Of a stretch of 64,000 nucleotides of DNA, positions 30,001-39,355 are shown piece by piece (the stretch's first letter is position 1; every line of letters starts with the position of its first letter). The notes below the pieces were generated by a model. It worked only from the letters and a program-made list of their open reading frames with translations. It ran no database searches and was not told where the DNA came from. Origin of the DNA: DATBGO01 sp963840095 (GTDB lineage: Bacteria; Actinomycetota; Actinomycetes; Streptosporangiales; Streptosporangiaceae); assembly GCA_963840095.1 (NCBI GenBank), contig CAWIXN010000002.1:62001-126000 (forward strand), read 5' to 3'. The position numbers and the translations under genes are program-made.

Positions 30001-31483
30001 GATCACCGACCCCAACACCGGCGCCACGCGCAGCGAGCCGTCGTCCAACCCGGTGGTGTTCGTCGGCGCCCAGCAGCTGACCCCGCCGGAGCCGCCGACG
30101 GTGGCCCAGGGCGTGCCGACGCACATCGTCCACCACCGCTACTACGACCCGGCGGACTACAACGGCAACGCGGGCTACACGCTGCCGTTCGACGTCTCCG
30201 GTCAGCAGGGCGCGTCGGGATATCTGCTCGATCGCGCTCCGGCTCACTCGCTGTTCATCGCCGACCTCACGCGCCGCCTGACGGCCGGGCTGCTCGATGC
30301 CAATCCCGCGATCGCGGGCCGGGCCGACCTCCAGACCTGGATTAACGACCTTCCGACCTGGCTGTCGGCGTACAACCAGCGCAACGGCACCTCGCTGACT
30401 CAGGCGAGCGTGCTGACCGATGCCGGCGGTCAGCGCGGCCTGATCCAGCATTTCTACGGCGGCCTGCTCGACGACGAGCTGCGCGCCCTGGCCGACGTGC
30501 CGGGCAACGCCCCGGCCTTTGCCCAGCTGAACGCCACCCCCGCGGCGCCGTCCAGCAGCCCGCTCACCGACACCGTCAACGGCAACGGCTTCGGCCGCAA
30601 TGTTTACGGCCTCCGCAGCGTCAATCCCGCCGGAGCGCGGAGCACTCGCACGCCGAGCGTCGGCCCGATCTACACCCGTACCGTCCGTCCATCGCGGGCG
30701 CCGGTCCTCTACAAGGTGACCGCTCAGCCCACGACGGGGGCGTTCATCGTCGCGTGGGCGCTCGACGGCAGCCCGGATGTCGCCGGTTACCTCGTCTATC
30801 GCGCCACCGACCCGTCGGACCTCGCGGACCTGCGCTGGTTCGGCTCCGATCCGGTGCACCCCGCCGATCCGGCTACCCTCGCGCGGCCGCAGCTCACTCC
30901 CGGCGGATGGCAGCCGCTGTCGCTGACCGCCGGTGACGGCGATCCGCGACTGATCGGCGTGGTCAACGACCCGCGCGCCTACGCCCGCGACTATGACGGC
31001 AGCGATATGGGCGAGGTCGCGCTGCCGACCGGCCCGCCCCCCGACCAGATCCTGGGCGTCTACCGGCTCGACGAGTTCGATCCGGCCACGCCTGCCAGCC
31101 AGCCCGGGGCGTTCAACTACTGGATCCCTGGCGCAGCGGGCGGCACCGCCCAGCTGGTGACCGACACGACCGTCCAGCCCGCGACCTCCCGCGTCACCGG
31201 GCTGCGGCTCGGACTCGGGCGCGGCGTGGCGGTGGTCGCGGTCGCGTCCTACGCCGGCCTGGTCCGCGTGATCGGCTCGCAGCCGGTGCTCCGGGCCGCG
31301 TTCGTCGATGGCGTGCAGCCCGGCAGCGCGCCGCCCGCGCCCGCGGACCCGAACGCGGCGCCGTCCTGGACGCCTGTCACGGCCGGTGAGTCCCCCAGCT
31401 ACGCGATCGTGGCCGTCGACGTCGCCGGCAACCTGTCCGCCGCGTCCGCGCCGTTCACCCCGCCGGCGTTCGTGCCCGCATGA
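27020..31483 (+). CDS. Giant multidomain protein with cysteine-cluster region, unknown function
   Basis: 1487 aa from GTG 27020; an ATG at 27041 is an alternative. No signal peptide or membrane segment is seen. The N-terminus has a conserved-looking block, AGTHLRWAFAPELGFPPGAF (residues 51-70). Residues about 137-235 form an insert packed with Cys: CGRCCCC, HCEC, ACCDCCRC and ICCCC, with Gly/His-rich DHGGGHGG after it. The block resumes with CGWQLWGEPFTLPVTRPNWP. The long remainder is Pro/Ala/Thr-rich and beta-predicted, with a fibronectin-III-like segment near the end (VTAQPTTGAFIVAWALDGSP, DVAGYLVYRAT). It is the first gene of a three-gene operon (gaps of 28 and 7 bases). I do not recognise a named family; a surface or particle-associated scaffold is possible. 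Confidence 0.75.
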   Translation: MSAAGSRMPSTFAGRRGNGKPGALPLSVLGLQAAIADGSEPTFDGQPMQAGTHLRWAFAPELGFPPGAFWLCRRPLTEKRCGPNAPPVAVSKAIAGRRAGRKDTGTGPDQAMATAGDPRGLGSAVSFSSAGDGAPRERCGRCCCCLALAALVKATAEKATARQSATDPASAAEYPRHCECGHALVETCQQNEPKSESAACCDCCRCSARRQPPVSISITICCCCARDHGGGHGGTGPGDCNGTGTVGGTGWQPGPGQWGPPDECGWQLWGEPFTLPVTRPNWPARYTGALDPSTHPDPVLADRDVLECGQRLGALDLLNGMSSATEQRYFRQLRAECVRLVQGWPATPNYAVGIDASDDGTAAPELSLRLVSQLQMSALSPYLARVLGLYFVDIEADPGREYQYCIVGLWAHQVPPQVLSPGSAPTSALARGTANFDGMAITADPSVSHLFAWQSDGSAAQPPAQIQGVPASVAAAFTSATATLAPTEIPPALLGGQVNPAVWPFFPPPPDPTVCTIVFSTPVAEVALSLAGEATVTAFAGGAQVATASVSATSLTWYQLAAPDPSAAPIDQITMVGTGGAGSTVVIGSVASSPVTGATVGVRYALVNVPAATAAPGPMPAPAAPARPVTIFRRRTADVDPSTLTIKPSSLFEVQWVWPPLTAAELQGDPVTDAAALPPPRRAVAYLAQRGDVHLSNPVAIPRMIMAAPQPTPADSPLLPASAIVRFVDAGLPDPVSGYQHRTAGFGLFGQLGAWSEWSDARGVEHIAAAPALGLVIGGATQSSFDNSATGGGAPDNAANPTAWVGGTLGAVASWTGSSLLAYPDARTARLTVTALDGANTVLATNDFSIPDPSVQAYTLSQLVADPARGATYAITTPPLTAIGSADPAASLILTGVLADGSAITERFVVRPGPVDPAADVQPPGVVATLLAGGGSRVVTNPNAFLNQPAYLVSGVSVPLSVGVPLSVPIDQASASGEGIVGVSTKTPFDPTEQITDPNTGATRSEPSSNPVVFVGAQQLTPPEPPTVAQGVPTHIVHHRYYDPADYNGNAGYTLPFDVSGQQGASGYLLDRAPAHSLFIADLTRRLTAGLLDANPAIAGRADLQTWINDLPTWLSAYNQRNGTSLTQASVLTDAGGQRGLIQHFYGGLLDDELRALADVPGNAPAFAQLNATPAAPSSSPLTDTVNGNGFGRNVYGLRSVNPAGARSTRTPSVGPIYTRTVRPSRAPVLYKVTAQPTTGAFIVAWALDGSPDVAGYLVYRATDPSDLADLRWFGSDPVHPADPATLARPQLTPGGWQPLSLTAGDGDPRLIGVVNDPRAYARDYDGSDMGEVALPTGPPPDQILGVYRLDEFDPATPASQPGAFNYWIPGAAGGTAQLVTDTTVQPATSRVTGLRLGLGRGVAVVAVASYAGLVRVIGSQPVLRAAFVDGVQPGSAPPAPADPNAAPSWTPVTAGESPSYAIVAVDVAGNLSAASAPFTPPAFVPA

Positions 31484-31511
31484 CCCTGAGCAACGCAAGG
31501 AGCATCCGCCG

Positions 31512-32039
31512 ATGGCCGACCCGCTGACTACCCTCCAAGACGACCTGAACACGCTCGCCACGGCGGACACCGCTGATCCGCAGAACGGTACCGCCACGGC
31601 GCAGGCTCCGCTCACGGCCGGCCAGCAGGTGCTGTCCCTGCTGGCCGACCAGTCACTCGTCGGATCCGCGATCGGCACCGCGGTCTCCGGCTTGTACAGC
31701 GCTATCGCCACGGCGATCACCGACGACGTGGTCAAGGCGCTGCAGGCCATCGCCGGAGAGCTCAACAGCCCGAGCCTGGCCGGTCTCAACGTCAACGACG
31801 CCGCGTCGGCGCTGAGCTCGCTGCAGAACGTGCTTCAGACCGCCCAGAGCCTCGTGCCCGGCGGCTCCTCCGCGGTGGCTTCGGCGTTCGCGTCGACGAG
31901 CCAGTTCGCGACGCTGTTCGGGAACCTGCTGCAGGACGCGGGCAGCCTCGCAGCCGCGGCCAACACTCTTTACGAGATCGCCCAGCAACTGGAGGCCGTG
32001 GCCGCCGCCTTCACGACGGCGTCGCAAGGGAATCCGTGA
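31512..32039 (+). CDS. Ala-rich helical protein, middle gene of giant-protein operon
   Basis: 175 aa from ATG 31512. A ribosome site GCAAGGAGC lies just upstream. It has no Cys, no signal peptide and long amphipathic Ala/Leu/Ser-rich stretches (LADQSLVGSAIGTAVSGLYS, LQNVLQTAQSLVPG, LYEIAQQLEAVAAAFTTAS) that should form a helical bundle or coiled assembly. No family is recognised. Its place between two giant genes, with 28- and 7-base gaps, implies a matched amount and perhaps a linker or chaperone role. Confidence 0.7.
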   Translation: MADPLTTLQDDLNTLATADTADPQNGTATAQAPLTAGQQVLSLLADQSLVGSAIGTAVSGLYSAIATAITDDVVKALQAIAGELNSPSLAGLNVNDAASALSSLQNVLQTAQSLVPGGSSAVASAFASTSQFATLFGNLLQDAGSLAAAANTLYEIAQQLEAVAAAFTTASQGNP

Positions 32040-32046
32040 TCGGGCC

Positions 32047-35000
32047 ATGTCGGTTTCCGTTTCCCCCGGCCTGATCGAGACCGCGCTCGGGTGGCTGCTG
32101 GGCCAGGTCAACTCCGCGCTCGGCGGTAATGTCCTGACGGTCAGCAGCCAGAACGGGCTGTCGGTCGACGTCAACGTGCCCGACGGTCCGAGTGTCGACC
32201 TCAACAACATGCAGTTCGGTGCGGCGGGATTCAGCGGGACACTGGGCATCGATCTGGGCTCGGCGCCGCTGTCGCTGGAGATGTTCGGCGGCTTCACCGT
32301 CGCGCTGAGCGCGTTCTCGATCACGCTCACGGACAACACGATCACCGCCACCGACATCGCGGGCGCGCTGACGATCCCGTACTTCACCAAGTCCGACGGG
32401 AGCTCGGAGACGGTCGACATTGAGGTCGCGGTGGGGGCCGGCGGCGCGCTGACCGTCACGCTCGCGGCCCAGCAGAGCGACCCGAGCGCCATGACGCCGG
32501 ACGGGCTGGTCTCCCTGCAGTACGACCTGCCGCTCGGGTCGAGCATCGACCTCGAGATCGCCACGCTGGAGATCGCCGAGCAGGCCGGGGTCTGGGCCGT
32601 CACGCTGACCGGCTCACTCGCTCTGGACACGGCCGGGATCGACTGGCCCGAGGTCGAGCTGCGGGGGCTCTCGATCGACTCCGCTGGCCACATCTCACTC
32701 CAGGGCGGCTGGATCGACCTGCCCAGCCAGGCTGCGATCGATTTCTTCGGCTTCCACGTCGCACTGCAGAAGCTCGGCTTCGGATCCGACACCACGGGAC
32801 GCTGGATCGGCTTCTCCGGCGACGTCAACCTGGTGGACGGCGTGCCGCTCGGCGGCTCGGTGCGCGGGCTGCAGATCAACCTCGACACCGGCGCGGTCTC
32901 CTTCAGCGGCGTTTCGGTCGACTTCGAGATCCCTGACGTGCTCACGTTCAGCGGCGAAATCGACCACGCCCACCTGACCCATCCCGGTGACGCCGCGGCC
33001 GCCGGCCTGCCGTCGAGCTTCCCGGTCCCGGCCGACGTTTTCGCCGGCGGAGTCGACGTCACGATCGAGGCGGCCGGCGACCTCGAGATCGACGCGCAGT
33101 TCATCGTCGCGCGGGTGCAGGGCATCTCGTGCTTCTTCCTCGCGCTGGACGCCGAACTGCCGGTCGGGATCCCGCTGTTCAGTGACGTCGCGCTGTACGG
33201 GCTGTCGGGCATGTTCGCGAGCAACCTGCGCCCGAACATCGGCAGTGACACCTGGTGGGACTGGTACAAGTACCCGACGGCCTCCGACGGCACCCCGGAC
33301 GTCAACGGCGGGCCCGACCTCCAGGGCGACAACGGCGCGCCGGACTTCACGGCCACCGACGTCTTCAAGTGGCTCAACCCCGTCGGCGGCGCGTTCGCGC
33401 TCGGCGCGGGGGCAGTGATCGGTACCCAGGACGACGGCTTCACCGCGTCGGCCTCGATCGCGTTCATCCTGATCCTGCCCGGCCCGGTGATCATGCTGAT
33501 CGGCAAGGCGAACATCCTGTCGCCGCGAATCAGCGGGCCCGCCGAGGAAGCCAACTTCGAGGCCTTGGCCACCTACGACGGCAACGCCGGCACGTTCGAC
33601 CTGGTGATCCAGGCCCAGTACTCGATTCCGGTCGTCTTCGACGTGCAGGCCACGGGCGAGCTGTACGTTGATCCGTCGGTGCCCGTCTGGTACCTGGCGA
33701 TCGGCAAGCCGCCGCACGAGCAGCGTGTCATCGCCCGCGTGCTTGACCTGTTCGAGTCCGACTTCTACTTCGTCGTCAGCAACACCGGGCTGGTCGCCGG
33801 CTTCTGGGTTGGGTACCGGAACTCGTGGTCGTTCGGGCCGCTGAGCGCGTCGATCAACGCGTACCTGGCGGCCATGGGCGCCATCCAGTGGTCGCCGCTC
33901 CAGCTCGGGGCCGGCGTCGAGCTCCACGGCGAAGTGCAGCTGAGCGCGTTCGGGATCGGGCTGGGGATCACTGCCGACGCCCTGATCGAGGCCACCGCCC
34001 CGTCACCATGGTGGGTATACGGCTCGCTGTCGGTGGAGCTCGACCTACCCTGGCCGCTGCCCAACGTCGGCGGCACGGTGTCGCTGTCGTGGGGCGGCAA
34101 TGGCCCGCCGCCGCCGGCGCCGCTGGCCCTGTCGACCGTCGATGCGACGCTCATCGATCATGGCGCCAGCGACCGCTACGAGCTGCTGGCCCACCGCGCA
34201 GGCGTCCCGGTCAATGCCGTCACCCCGGCCGACACCGTCGTCTACGACTCGCAGGCGCCAGGAATCCTCAACGCGCAGCCGCCGGGCTACTGGGCCGCGA
34301 AATACCCAACCACCGACCTCTCGCAGGATCCGACGGTCGTGCTTCCCGACCTCGATCCGGGCACGCTCGCGCACGCGGCGCTCGTTCCGCAGGACAGCCA
34401 CTTCGCGCTGAACTTCACCCACCCGACGGCGGACCAGGCCGGATTCGACAACCCGGTGACGCCCCCGCCAGAGCTGGTCACAGTATCGCCGCCGCCTTCG
34501 CTGGGCGCCGACGATATGTCGAACATCAGCCTCCAGCCGCCGGCGGTGCAGTGGTGTATCCACCATGCGCTGGTGCAGGTCGCGCTCTATCAATACAGCG
34601 GCGAAACGCAGACCTGGGCGCTGGTCGCCGCCACCCCGCAATCGGCGAGCGGGTGGAGCAACCCCGCGCCGCTGCCGCTGGTCGGCTCGTGGGTGGCGCC
34701 CGATCCGACGAAGAACACCCCGGTGGCCGGCACGGCACTCAAGCTGACGCCGTACACCGTGTTGCCTGGCCAGGCTGACACAGCGTCGTGGGGCGGCAGC
34801 GGCGGGGCGTTCGGGACGAGCTTCACCGACCAGGGACTGCAGTTCAGCGCCGGTCCCGGCGTCGCTGCCGCGACCATCGCCTCGCCAGGCCCCGGGGTAG
34901 CCCAGGGGCTGCGATTCTCGGCGCCGCAGAGCTCGACTGTGACGATCACGTTCCCTTCCGCGGTGCTGCTCACCGGCCTGGTCGGTGTGGTCGCGGCGGG

Positions 35001-37098
35001 CGGGGAGTTCCCTTACACCTCGCCCGAGGTCTCCAGTGGCGGACAACCTCTGGACCCGACGGGCGGCGGTCCGGACTCAACCGGCGTCTACACGCTCAGC
35101 TATTCGGCCACCGTCAGCGAGATCGATCTGGCCGTCGGCCCGGCGCCTGTCTACTTGATGGGCCTGGCCTGGACCACGCCGGACATCGACATGCCGATCC
35201 TCCCGCAGGCGCCCGGTCTGTACGCGCTGAAGATCGTCACTCAGGTCGAGGCCGGTCAGCCCGATAGCAACGGCAGCGTCAGCTACCAGCCGGTCGCCGA
35301 CGGCAATCCGGTGATCGAGTTCGCCTACCTGCAGACCGCCAGCGGTCCGGGGACGGCGACCGTCGAGCCCGCGCCCGTGGGCAGCAGCGGCTTCACCACG
35401 CCCGACCCCGACCGCCAGCCGCCGGTGGCGCCACTCGCCGCGGCGGCGACCACGCCGGCGTCGGCGTTCCCGAACGGCGGCCGGCTGAACGACCTGTCGA
35501 CCTACACGCAATGGTCATGGCCCGGCGACGGAGACGCCGCCGCCTACTACGGCTACGACCTCAACGTCGAGTTCACCGAGACGTACGTCAACGCGCTGTA
35601 CGCCACCTTCCTGACGAGCAGTGCGCCGTACGACTACCCGGCAGACCCGCTGCTCCCGGCGGTGCACCTGCGCTGCGTGGACCGCAACCAGCGCCACACG
35701 CTGCTCGTGCCCTTCGACATCCAGGTGCCATCGGCCCCGCCGCAGAGCGCGAATGTCAGCCGCGCCGCCGTCGTGCCGCCGCCACAGACGATCACCGGCG
35801 GCGCCTCTGACATCACCTCAGCCAACGTGGCAGCGTTCGCGGTCGCGTCGGCTGGCCCCGCGGTCGGTGCGGTGACGGTATCGGCCACCGCGATCGCCGC
35901 GGCGCAACAGCAACTCCAGCGCCGCGCCGCGATCACGATCGATCCGATCGCGCAGCCGGCCCTCGACGCTGCCATCCGGTCCGCCGGGCTCCAGATCGCG
36001 CCGGGCGCGCTTGGCTCGGTGATCTCGATCAGCCCGGGAACGATCGCGATCCTCCGGCACGAGCTCGAGGAGCTAGCCGCCGCGGCGCAGGCGCGCAACC
36101 TGTGGTTCGCGCCCTTGACGCCGCAGACCCGTTACACCGTCGACGTCGTGGCCGGCCCGCTGCCGACCGGACGTGACGATGGCAGGAAAACCAGTGCCGG
36201 CAGCGGCGGGCTGCTGGACATCTTCACCGCCAGCGACGCGATCGGCGCCCTAGACGCGCTGCAGGCCTTCCTGGCGCGGGAGGACGCCCTCACCTCTTTG
36301 CAGCGAGTGCAGTTCACCACCTCGCGGTACGCGACCTTTTCCGATCAGGTGGCGAACGTCGTCGCACAGGCCGCGGGCACCGCGATCACGCCGATCCGGC
36401 GGTACGCGGTGCCCGGCGGGTCCGATGCGCAGACCTGGCTGACGGCCGCCGCCGCCGAGGCGACCCGCACGACCGACGCAGCCGCCTATCTGAGCGCCCG
36501 CCAGACGCTAGCCACCGTTCTAGGCCAGTTCGATCCGCTCTACGACGTGCGCCAGGCTGCACCGCCGGCCGATCCCACCACCGGCCACGGCGAGCAGGCG
36601 CTCGCGGCGCAGCGCGCGGCGACCGAGCAGGCATGGCAGCAGTTCGCCGCCGCCACCGCGGCGACGTTCGACGGCCTGATCACGGCGCTCGGACAGCCAG
36701 GGCTGGTCAGCTCGCAGCACGTGCCCCCGCCGCCCGACACCGAGCTGTCCGTCTTCACCTCCGACGGCGACACGATCGTTCAGGCGCTCCTTCTGAACTC
36801 GCCCGAGCCCCTGGCCTGGCGTCGGATGTGGCAGTGGACGCTGCTGCAGCCGGACATCAGGGCGCGACCGCTAACCGGAGTCACGATCCTGTGGTGCACG
36901 GACCAGACGCGCGCGCTGATCGTGCCGCTCGGGAGCCCGAGCGGCTTCTACACGCTCACGCTCGGATTTGAAGGCAACATCGGCGCCGAGATCGCCTGCA
37001 TCACCACCGACGGGATCAGCGTGACGGAATCATCGCCGCTGAGCCCGATCGAACTCGGGCCACCGCGAAGACGCTTTCCGCCCGTCCCGCGCGGATAA
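32047..37098 (+). CDS. Giant beta-rich protein, unknown function
   Basis: 1683 aa from ATG 32047, seven bases after the previous stop. No signal peptide is seen at the N-terminus (MSVSVSPGLIETALGWLLG is amphipathic). The first 750 or so residues are short alternating beta stretches (VELRGLSIDSAGHISLQGGW, VSFSGVSVDFEIPDVLTFSG) suggesting a solenoid or repeated sheet, with hydrophobic runs such as SIAFILILPGPVIMLIGKAN. This may resemble the poorly described DUF6603-type giant proteins, but I am unsure. A Pro-rich hinge (GGNGPPPPAPLAL) leads into a C-terminal half of mixed beta and Ala-rich helical sequence. It would be the largest component of the operon's product. Confidence 0.75.
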   Translation: MSVSVSPGLIETALGWLLGQVNSALGGNVLTVSSQNGLSVDVNVPDGPSVDLNNMQFGAAGFSGTLGIDLGSAPLSLEMFGGFTVALSAFSITLTDNTITATDIAGALTIPYFTKSDGSSETVDIEVAVGAGGALTVTLAAQQSDPSAMTPDGLVSLQYDLPLGSSIDLEIATLEIAEQAGVWAVTLTGSLALDTAGIDWPEVELRGLSIDSAGHISLQGGWIDLPSQAAIDFFGFHVALQKLGFGSDTTGRWIGFSGDVNLVDGVPLGGSVRGLQINLDTGAVSFSGVSVDFEIPDVLTFSGEIDHAHLTHPGDAAAAGLPSSFPVPADVFAGGVDVTIEAAGDLEIDAQFIVARVQGISCFFLALDAELPVGIPLFSDVALYGLSGMFASNLRPNIGSDTWWDWYKYPTASDGTPDVNGGPDLQGDNGAPDFTATDVFKWLNPVGGAFALGAGAVIGTQDDGFTASASIAFILILPGPVIMLIGKANILSPRISGPAEEANFEALATYDGNAGTFDLVIQAQYSIPVVFDVQATGELYVDPSVPVWYLAIGKPPHEQRVIARVLDLFESDFYFVVSNTGLVAGFWVGYRNSWSFGPLSASINAYLAAMGAIQWSPLQLGAGVELHGEVQLSAFGIGLGITADALIEATAPSPWWVYGSLSVELDLPWPLPNVGGTVSLSWGGNGPPPPAPLALSTVDATLIDHGASDRYELLAHRAGVPVNAVTPADTVVYDSQAPGILNAQPPGYWAAKYPTTDLSQDPTVVLPDLDPGTLAHAALVPQDSHFALNFTHPTADQAGFDNPVTPPPELVTVSPPPSLGADDMSNISLQPPAVQWCIHHALVQVALYQYSGETQTWALVAATPQSASGWSNPAPLPLVGSWVAPDPTKNTPVAGTALKLTPYTVLPGQADTASWGGSGGAFGTSFTDQGLQFSAGPGVAAATIASPGPGVAQGLRFSAPQSSTVTITFPSAVLLTGLVGVVAAGGEFPYTSPEVSSGGQPLDPTGGGPDSTGVYTLSYSATVSEIDLAVGPAPVYLMGLAWTTPDIDMPILPQAPGLYALKIVTQVEAGQPDSNGSVSYQPVADGNPVIEFAYLQTASGPGTATVEPAPVGSSGFTTPDPDRQPPVAPLAAAATTPASAFPNGGRLNDLSTYTQWSWPGDGDAAAYYGYDLNVEFTETYVNALYATFLTSSAPYDYPADPLLPAVHLRCVDRNQRHTLLVPFDIQVPSAPPQSANVSRAAVVPPPQTITGGASDITSANVAAFAVASAGPAVGAVTVSATAIAAAQQQLQRRAAITIDPIAQPALDAAIRSAGLQIAPGALGSVISISPGTIAILRHELEELAAAAQARNLWFAPLTPQTRYTVDVVAGPLPTGRDDGRKTSAGSGGLLDIFTASDAIGALDALQAFLAREDALTSLQRVQFTTSRYATFSDQVANVVAQAAGTAITPIRRYAVPGGSDAQTWLTAAAAEATRTTDAAAYLSARQTLATVLGQFDPLYDVRQAAPPADPTTGHGEQALAAQRAATEQAWQQFAAATAATFDGLITALGQPGLVSSQHVPPPPDTELSVFTSDGDTIVQALLLNSPEPLAWRRMWQWTLLQPDIRARPLTGVTILWCTDQTRALIVPLGSPSGFYTLTLGFEGNIGAEIACITTDGISVTESSPLSPIELGPPRRRFPPVPRG

Positions 37099-37226
37099 CG
37101 CCCGAGGTTCGCCACCGCCGGCCACCGTCGCGCGCGTGAGTACTCGCATGCCCTGCCGCTCCCTTTCCCGGACGTCGTTACAGCCCATACACGGGTTGCA
37201 GAGCCGACGGGTTCAGGGTCCTCGCG

Positions 37227-37244
37227 CCGATCCCCAGGGATCGG
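37227..37244. terminator. Hairpin behind the giant-protein operon
   Basis: CCGATCCC (37227-37234) and GGGATCGG (37237-37244) are exact complements 129 bases after the stop of the 1683-aa gene and about 90 bases before ftsH. It is a probable terminator separating the two units, without a T-run. Confidence 0.5.
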
Positions 37245-37336
37245 ACCAGTGCATCACACGGGCGCGATGGGCGCGCTCGGCGAGCCACAGTGGGCAGTGC
37301 GGTGCCGGAGGGGTGCTGCTAGTGAAGGTAGGACTC

Positions 37337-39355
37337 ATGAGCAAGCAGCCGATTCCCCCGCCGCCCGGTGACCGGCCCGCTCCGCCCGCGCCGCCGCCCC
37401 CGCCCGGCTGGCGGCACTGGCTGTGGCCCATCGCCCTGGGGCTGACGGTGGTGCTGTATCTGTTCCTGCCCGCCATTCATGTCAGCTCGCCGGTCACCCT
37501 CAGCTACTCGCAGTTCATCGCGGAGGCCGGCGCGCACAAGATCAAGACTGTCACCTTCGCGTCCAGCACCGGCAACACGCCCGCCACTGGCACATTCACC
37601 AGCGGCAATTCATACACCACCATCATCCCCGGCCAGCCCAGCCCGGCGTTCAACCAGCAGCTGACGGCGGACGGCGTCCAGATCACGGCTTCGGCGCCCA
37701 GCAGCGGTTTCGGCAGCGTGCTGCTGTCCTGGCTGATTCTGCTGCTGCCGCTGTTGTTCGTCTTCTACCTGTTCCGGCGGATGTCGCGGAGCGCCGCGAG
37801 CCCGCTCGGGGGGATCCTGGGCATCGGCAGGTCCCGCGCGAAGGTCTTCGACGCCGAGCGGCCCCAGACCAAGTTCAGTGATATCGCCGGCTACGAAGGC
37901 GCCAAGGCTGAGATCGCCGAAGTGATCGACTTCCTCCGCAATCCGGGCCGTTACCAGCGGGCCGGCGCGATGGCGCCGCGCGGCTTGCTGATGATCGGCC
38001 CGCCGGGGACCGGCAAGACGCTGCTCGCCCGCGCGGTCGCCGGCGAGGCATCGGTACCGTTCTTCTCCGTCACCGGCTCCAGCTTCGTGGAGCTGTACGT
38101 CGGCGTCGGCGCGGCCAGGGTCCGTGATCTGTTCGCCGAGGCGCGCAAGCGGGCCCCGGCGATCATCTTCGTGGATGAAATCGACGCCATCGGCCAGCGG
38201 CGAGCGGGCTCGGGCGCGGTGTCCAACGACGAGCGCGAGCAGACGCTCAACCAGTTGCTGGCGGAGATGGACGGCTTCGACATGGCCCAGGGCGTCGTGG
38301 TCCTCGCCGCGACCAACCGGCCGGAGATCCTCGACCCGGCGCTCGTGCGGCCAGGCAGGTTCGACCGGCAGGTCACCATCCCGCTGCCCACGCTGACCGA
38401 GCGGGCCGCGATCTTGGCCGTGCACTGCCGCGACAAGCGGCTGGCCCCCGACGTCGACCTGAACGTCGTGGCCCGGGGCACGCCGGGCTTCTCGGGCGCC
38501 GACCTGGCCAACCTGGCCAACGAGGCGGCCATCTTTTCGGTGCGGGACAACCGCGACGTGCTCACCGCGGCCGACTTCAGCGCGGCCGAAGACCGGATCC
38601 TGCTCGGCCGCCGTGACGGCTCCAACGTGCTGCTGCCCGACGAGAAGCAAGACGTCGCCGTGCACGAGGCCGGCCACGCGCTCGTCGCCGCCTTGTCAGA
38701 TCACGCCGACCCGGTGGCCAAGGTGACCATCCTGCCGGCCGGCCAGACGCTGGGCGTGACTGAGCAGCTCCCGCTGGACGATCGGCACCTGTACCGCCAG
38801 GACTATCTCACCGACTCCCTTGCGGTCCGGCTCGGGGGCCGGGCCGCCGAGCTTGTCGAAGTCGGCCAGGGCTCGACTGGCGCCGCCAACGACCTGGCTA
38901 GCGCCACCGATCTGGCCATCAAGATGGTTCGCGAGTTCGGCCTGTCACCCGCGCTCGGACCGGTCGGTTATCCCGAGGGCGGGTCAGTGTTCCTGGGCGG
39001 CGGCGGCGGCCCTGGCCTGTCGAGCCGGCCGTTCGCGGAGGCAACCCAGGCCACCATCGACAGCGAGGTGGCCCGGCTGCTGCGCGAGGCGGAACAGTCC
39101 GCCGTGACACTCATCCGCGCGCACCGGGCCGAACTCGAGCAGCTTGTCCAGCTGCTGCTGGAGAAGGAGACAGTGGACGGCGAGGCCGTCTACCGGATCG
39201 TCGGCAAGCCGCTACCGGAGCACCGGCCCGAGGGGCTGGCGATCGCCCCGCATGCCAGGGCGGGAGCTGCGGCCGGGAACGGATCGCACCCAGCGCTGCA
39301 GGCGGATCCGCCGCATGGGCCCGGGACCGGCCCGCCGGCCAGCCGAACCGGCTGA
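37337..39355 (+). CDS. ftsH: FtsH-type AAA+ membrane metalloprotease
   Basis: 672 aa from ATG 37337 (GAAGGTAGG upstream). After a Pro-rich start come a first membrane helix (HWLWPIALGLTVVLYLFLPA), a periplasm-side domain of about 80 residues and a second helix (VLLSWLILLLPLLFVFYLF). The AAA+ domain has Walker A GPPGTGKTLLARA near residue 220, Walker B IIFVDEIDAIG and the second region of homology LVRPGRFDRQV. The zinc site is HEAGHALVAAL near residue 442, with the third ligand expected in GAANDLASATDLA. It degrades membrane and short-lived proteins. It is probably a second FtsH copy, since the Pro-rich N-terminus and lone position differ from the usual housekeeping locus; this is inference. 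Confidence 0.93.
   Translation: MSKQPIPPPPGDRPAPPAPPPPPGWRHWLWPIALGLTVVLYLFLPAIHVSSPVTLSYSQFIAEAGAHKIKTVTFASSTGNTPATGTFTSGNSYTTIIPGQPSPAFNQQLTADGVQITASAPSSGFGSVLLSWLILLLPLLFVFYLFRRMSRSAASPLGGILGIGRSRAKVFDAERPQTKFSDIAGYEGAKAEIAEVIDFLRNPGRYQRAGAMAPRGLLMIGPPGTGKTLLARAVAGEASVPFFSVTGSSFVELYVGVGAARVRDLFAEARKRAPAIIFVDEIDAIGQRRAGSGAVSNDEREQTLNQLLAEMDGFDMAQGVVVLAATNRPEILDPALVRPGRFDRQVTIPLPTLTERAAILAVHCRDKRLAPDVDLNVVARGTPGFSGADLANLANEAAIFSVRDNRDVLTAADFSAAEDRILLGRRDGSNVLLPDEKQDVAVHEAGHALVAALSDHADPVAKVTILPAGQTLGVTEQLPLDDRHLYRQDYLTDSLAVRLGGRAAELVEVGQGSTGAANDLASATDLAIKMVREFGLSPALGPVGYPEGGSVFLGGGGGPGLSSRPFAEATQATIDSEVARLLREAEQSAVTLIRAHRAELEQLVQLLLEKETVDGEAVYRIVGKPLPEHRPEGLAIAPHARAGAAAGNGSHPALQADPPHGPGTGPPASRTG

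Noticed and set aside
29336..33572. Long open frames on the minus strand opposite the giant genes (819 and 639 codons)
   Set aside because: They are shadows of very GC-rich forward genes: composition is extreme in Arg/Gly or Ser/Pro, there is no domain, and they overlap each other and the real operon.
37136..37336. N-terminal extension of FtsH from 37136
   Set aside because: It would run through the hairpin at 37227-37244 and lacks similarity; ATG 37337 has its own ribosome site.
37337..39355. AAA protein as the injection-system ATPase
   Set aside because: It has two membrane helices and a HEAGH zinc site, so it is FtsH; injection-system AAA proteins lack the protease domain.
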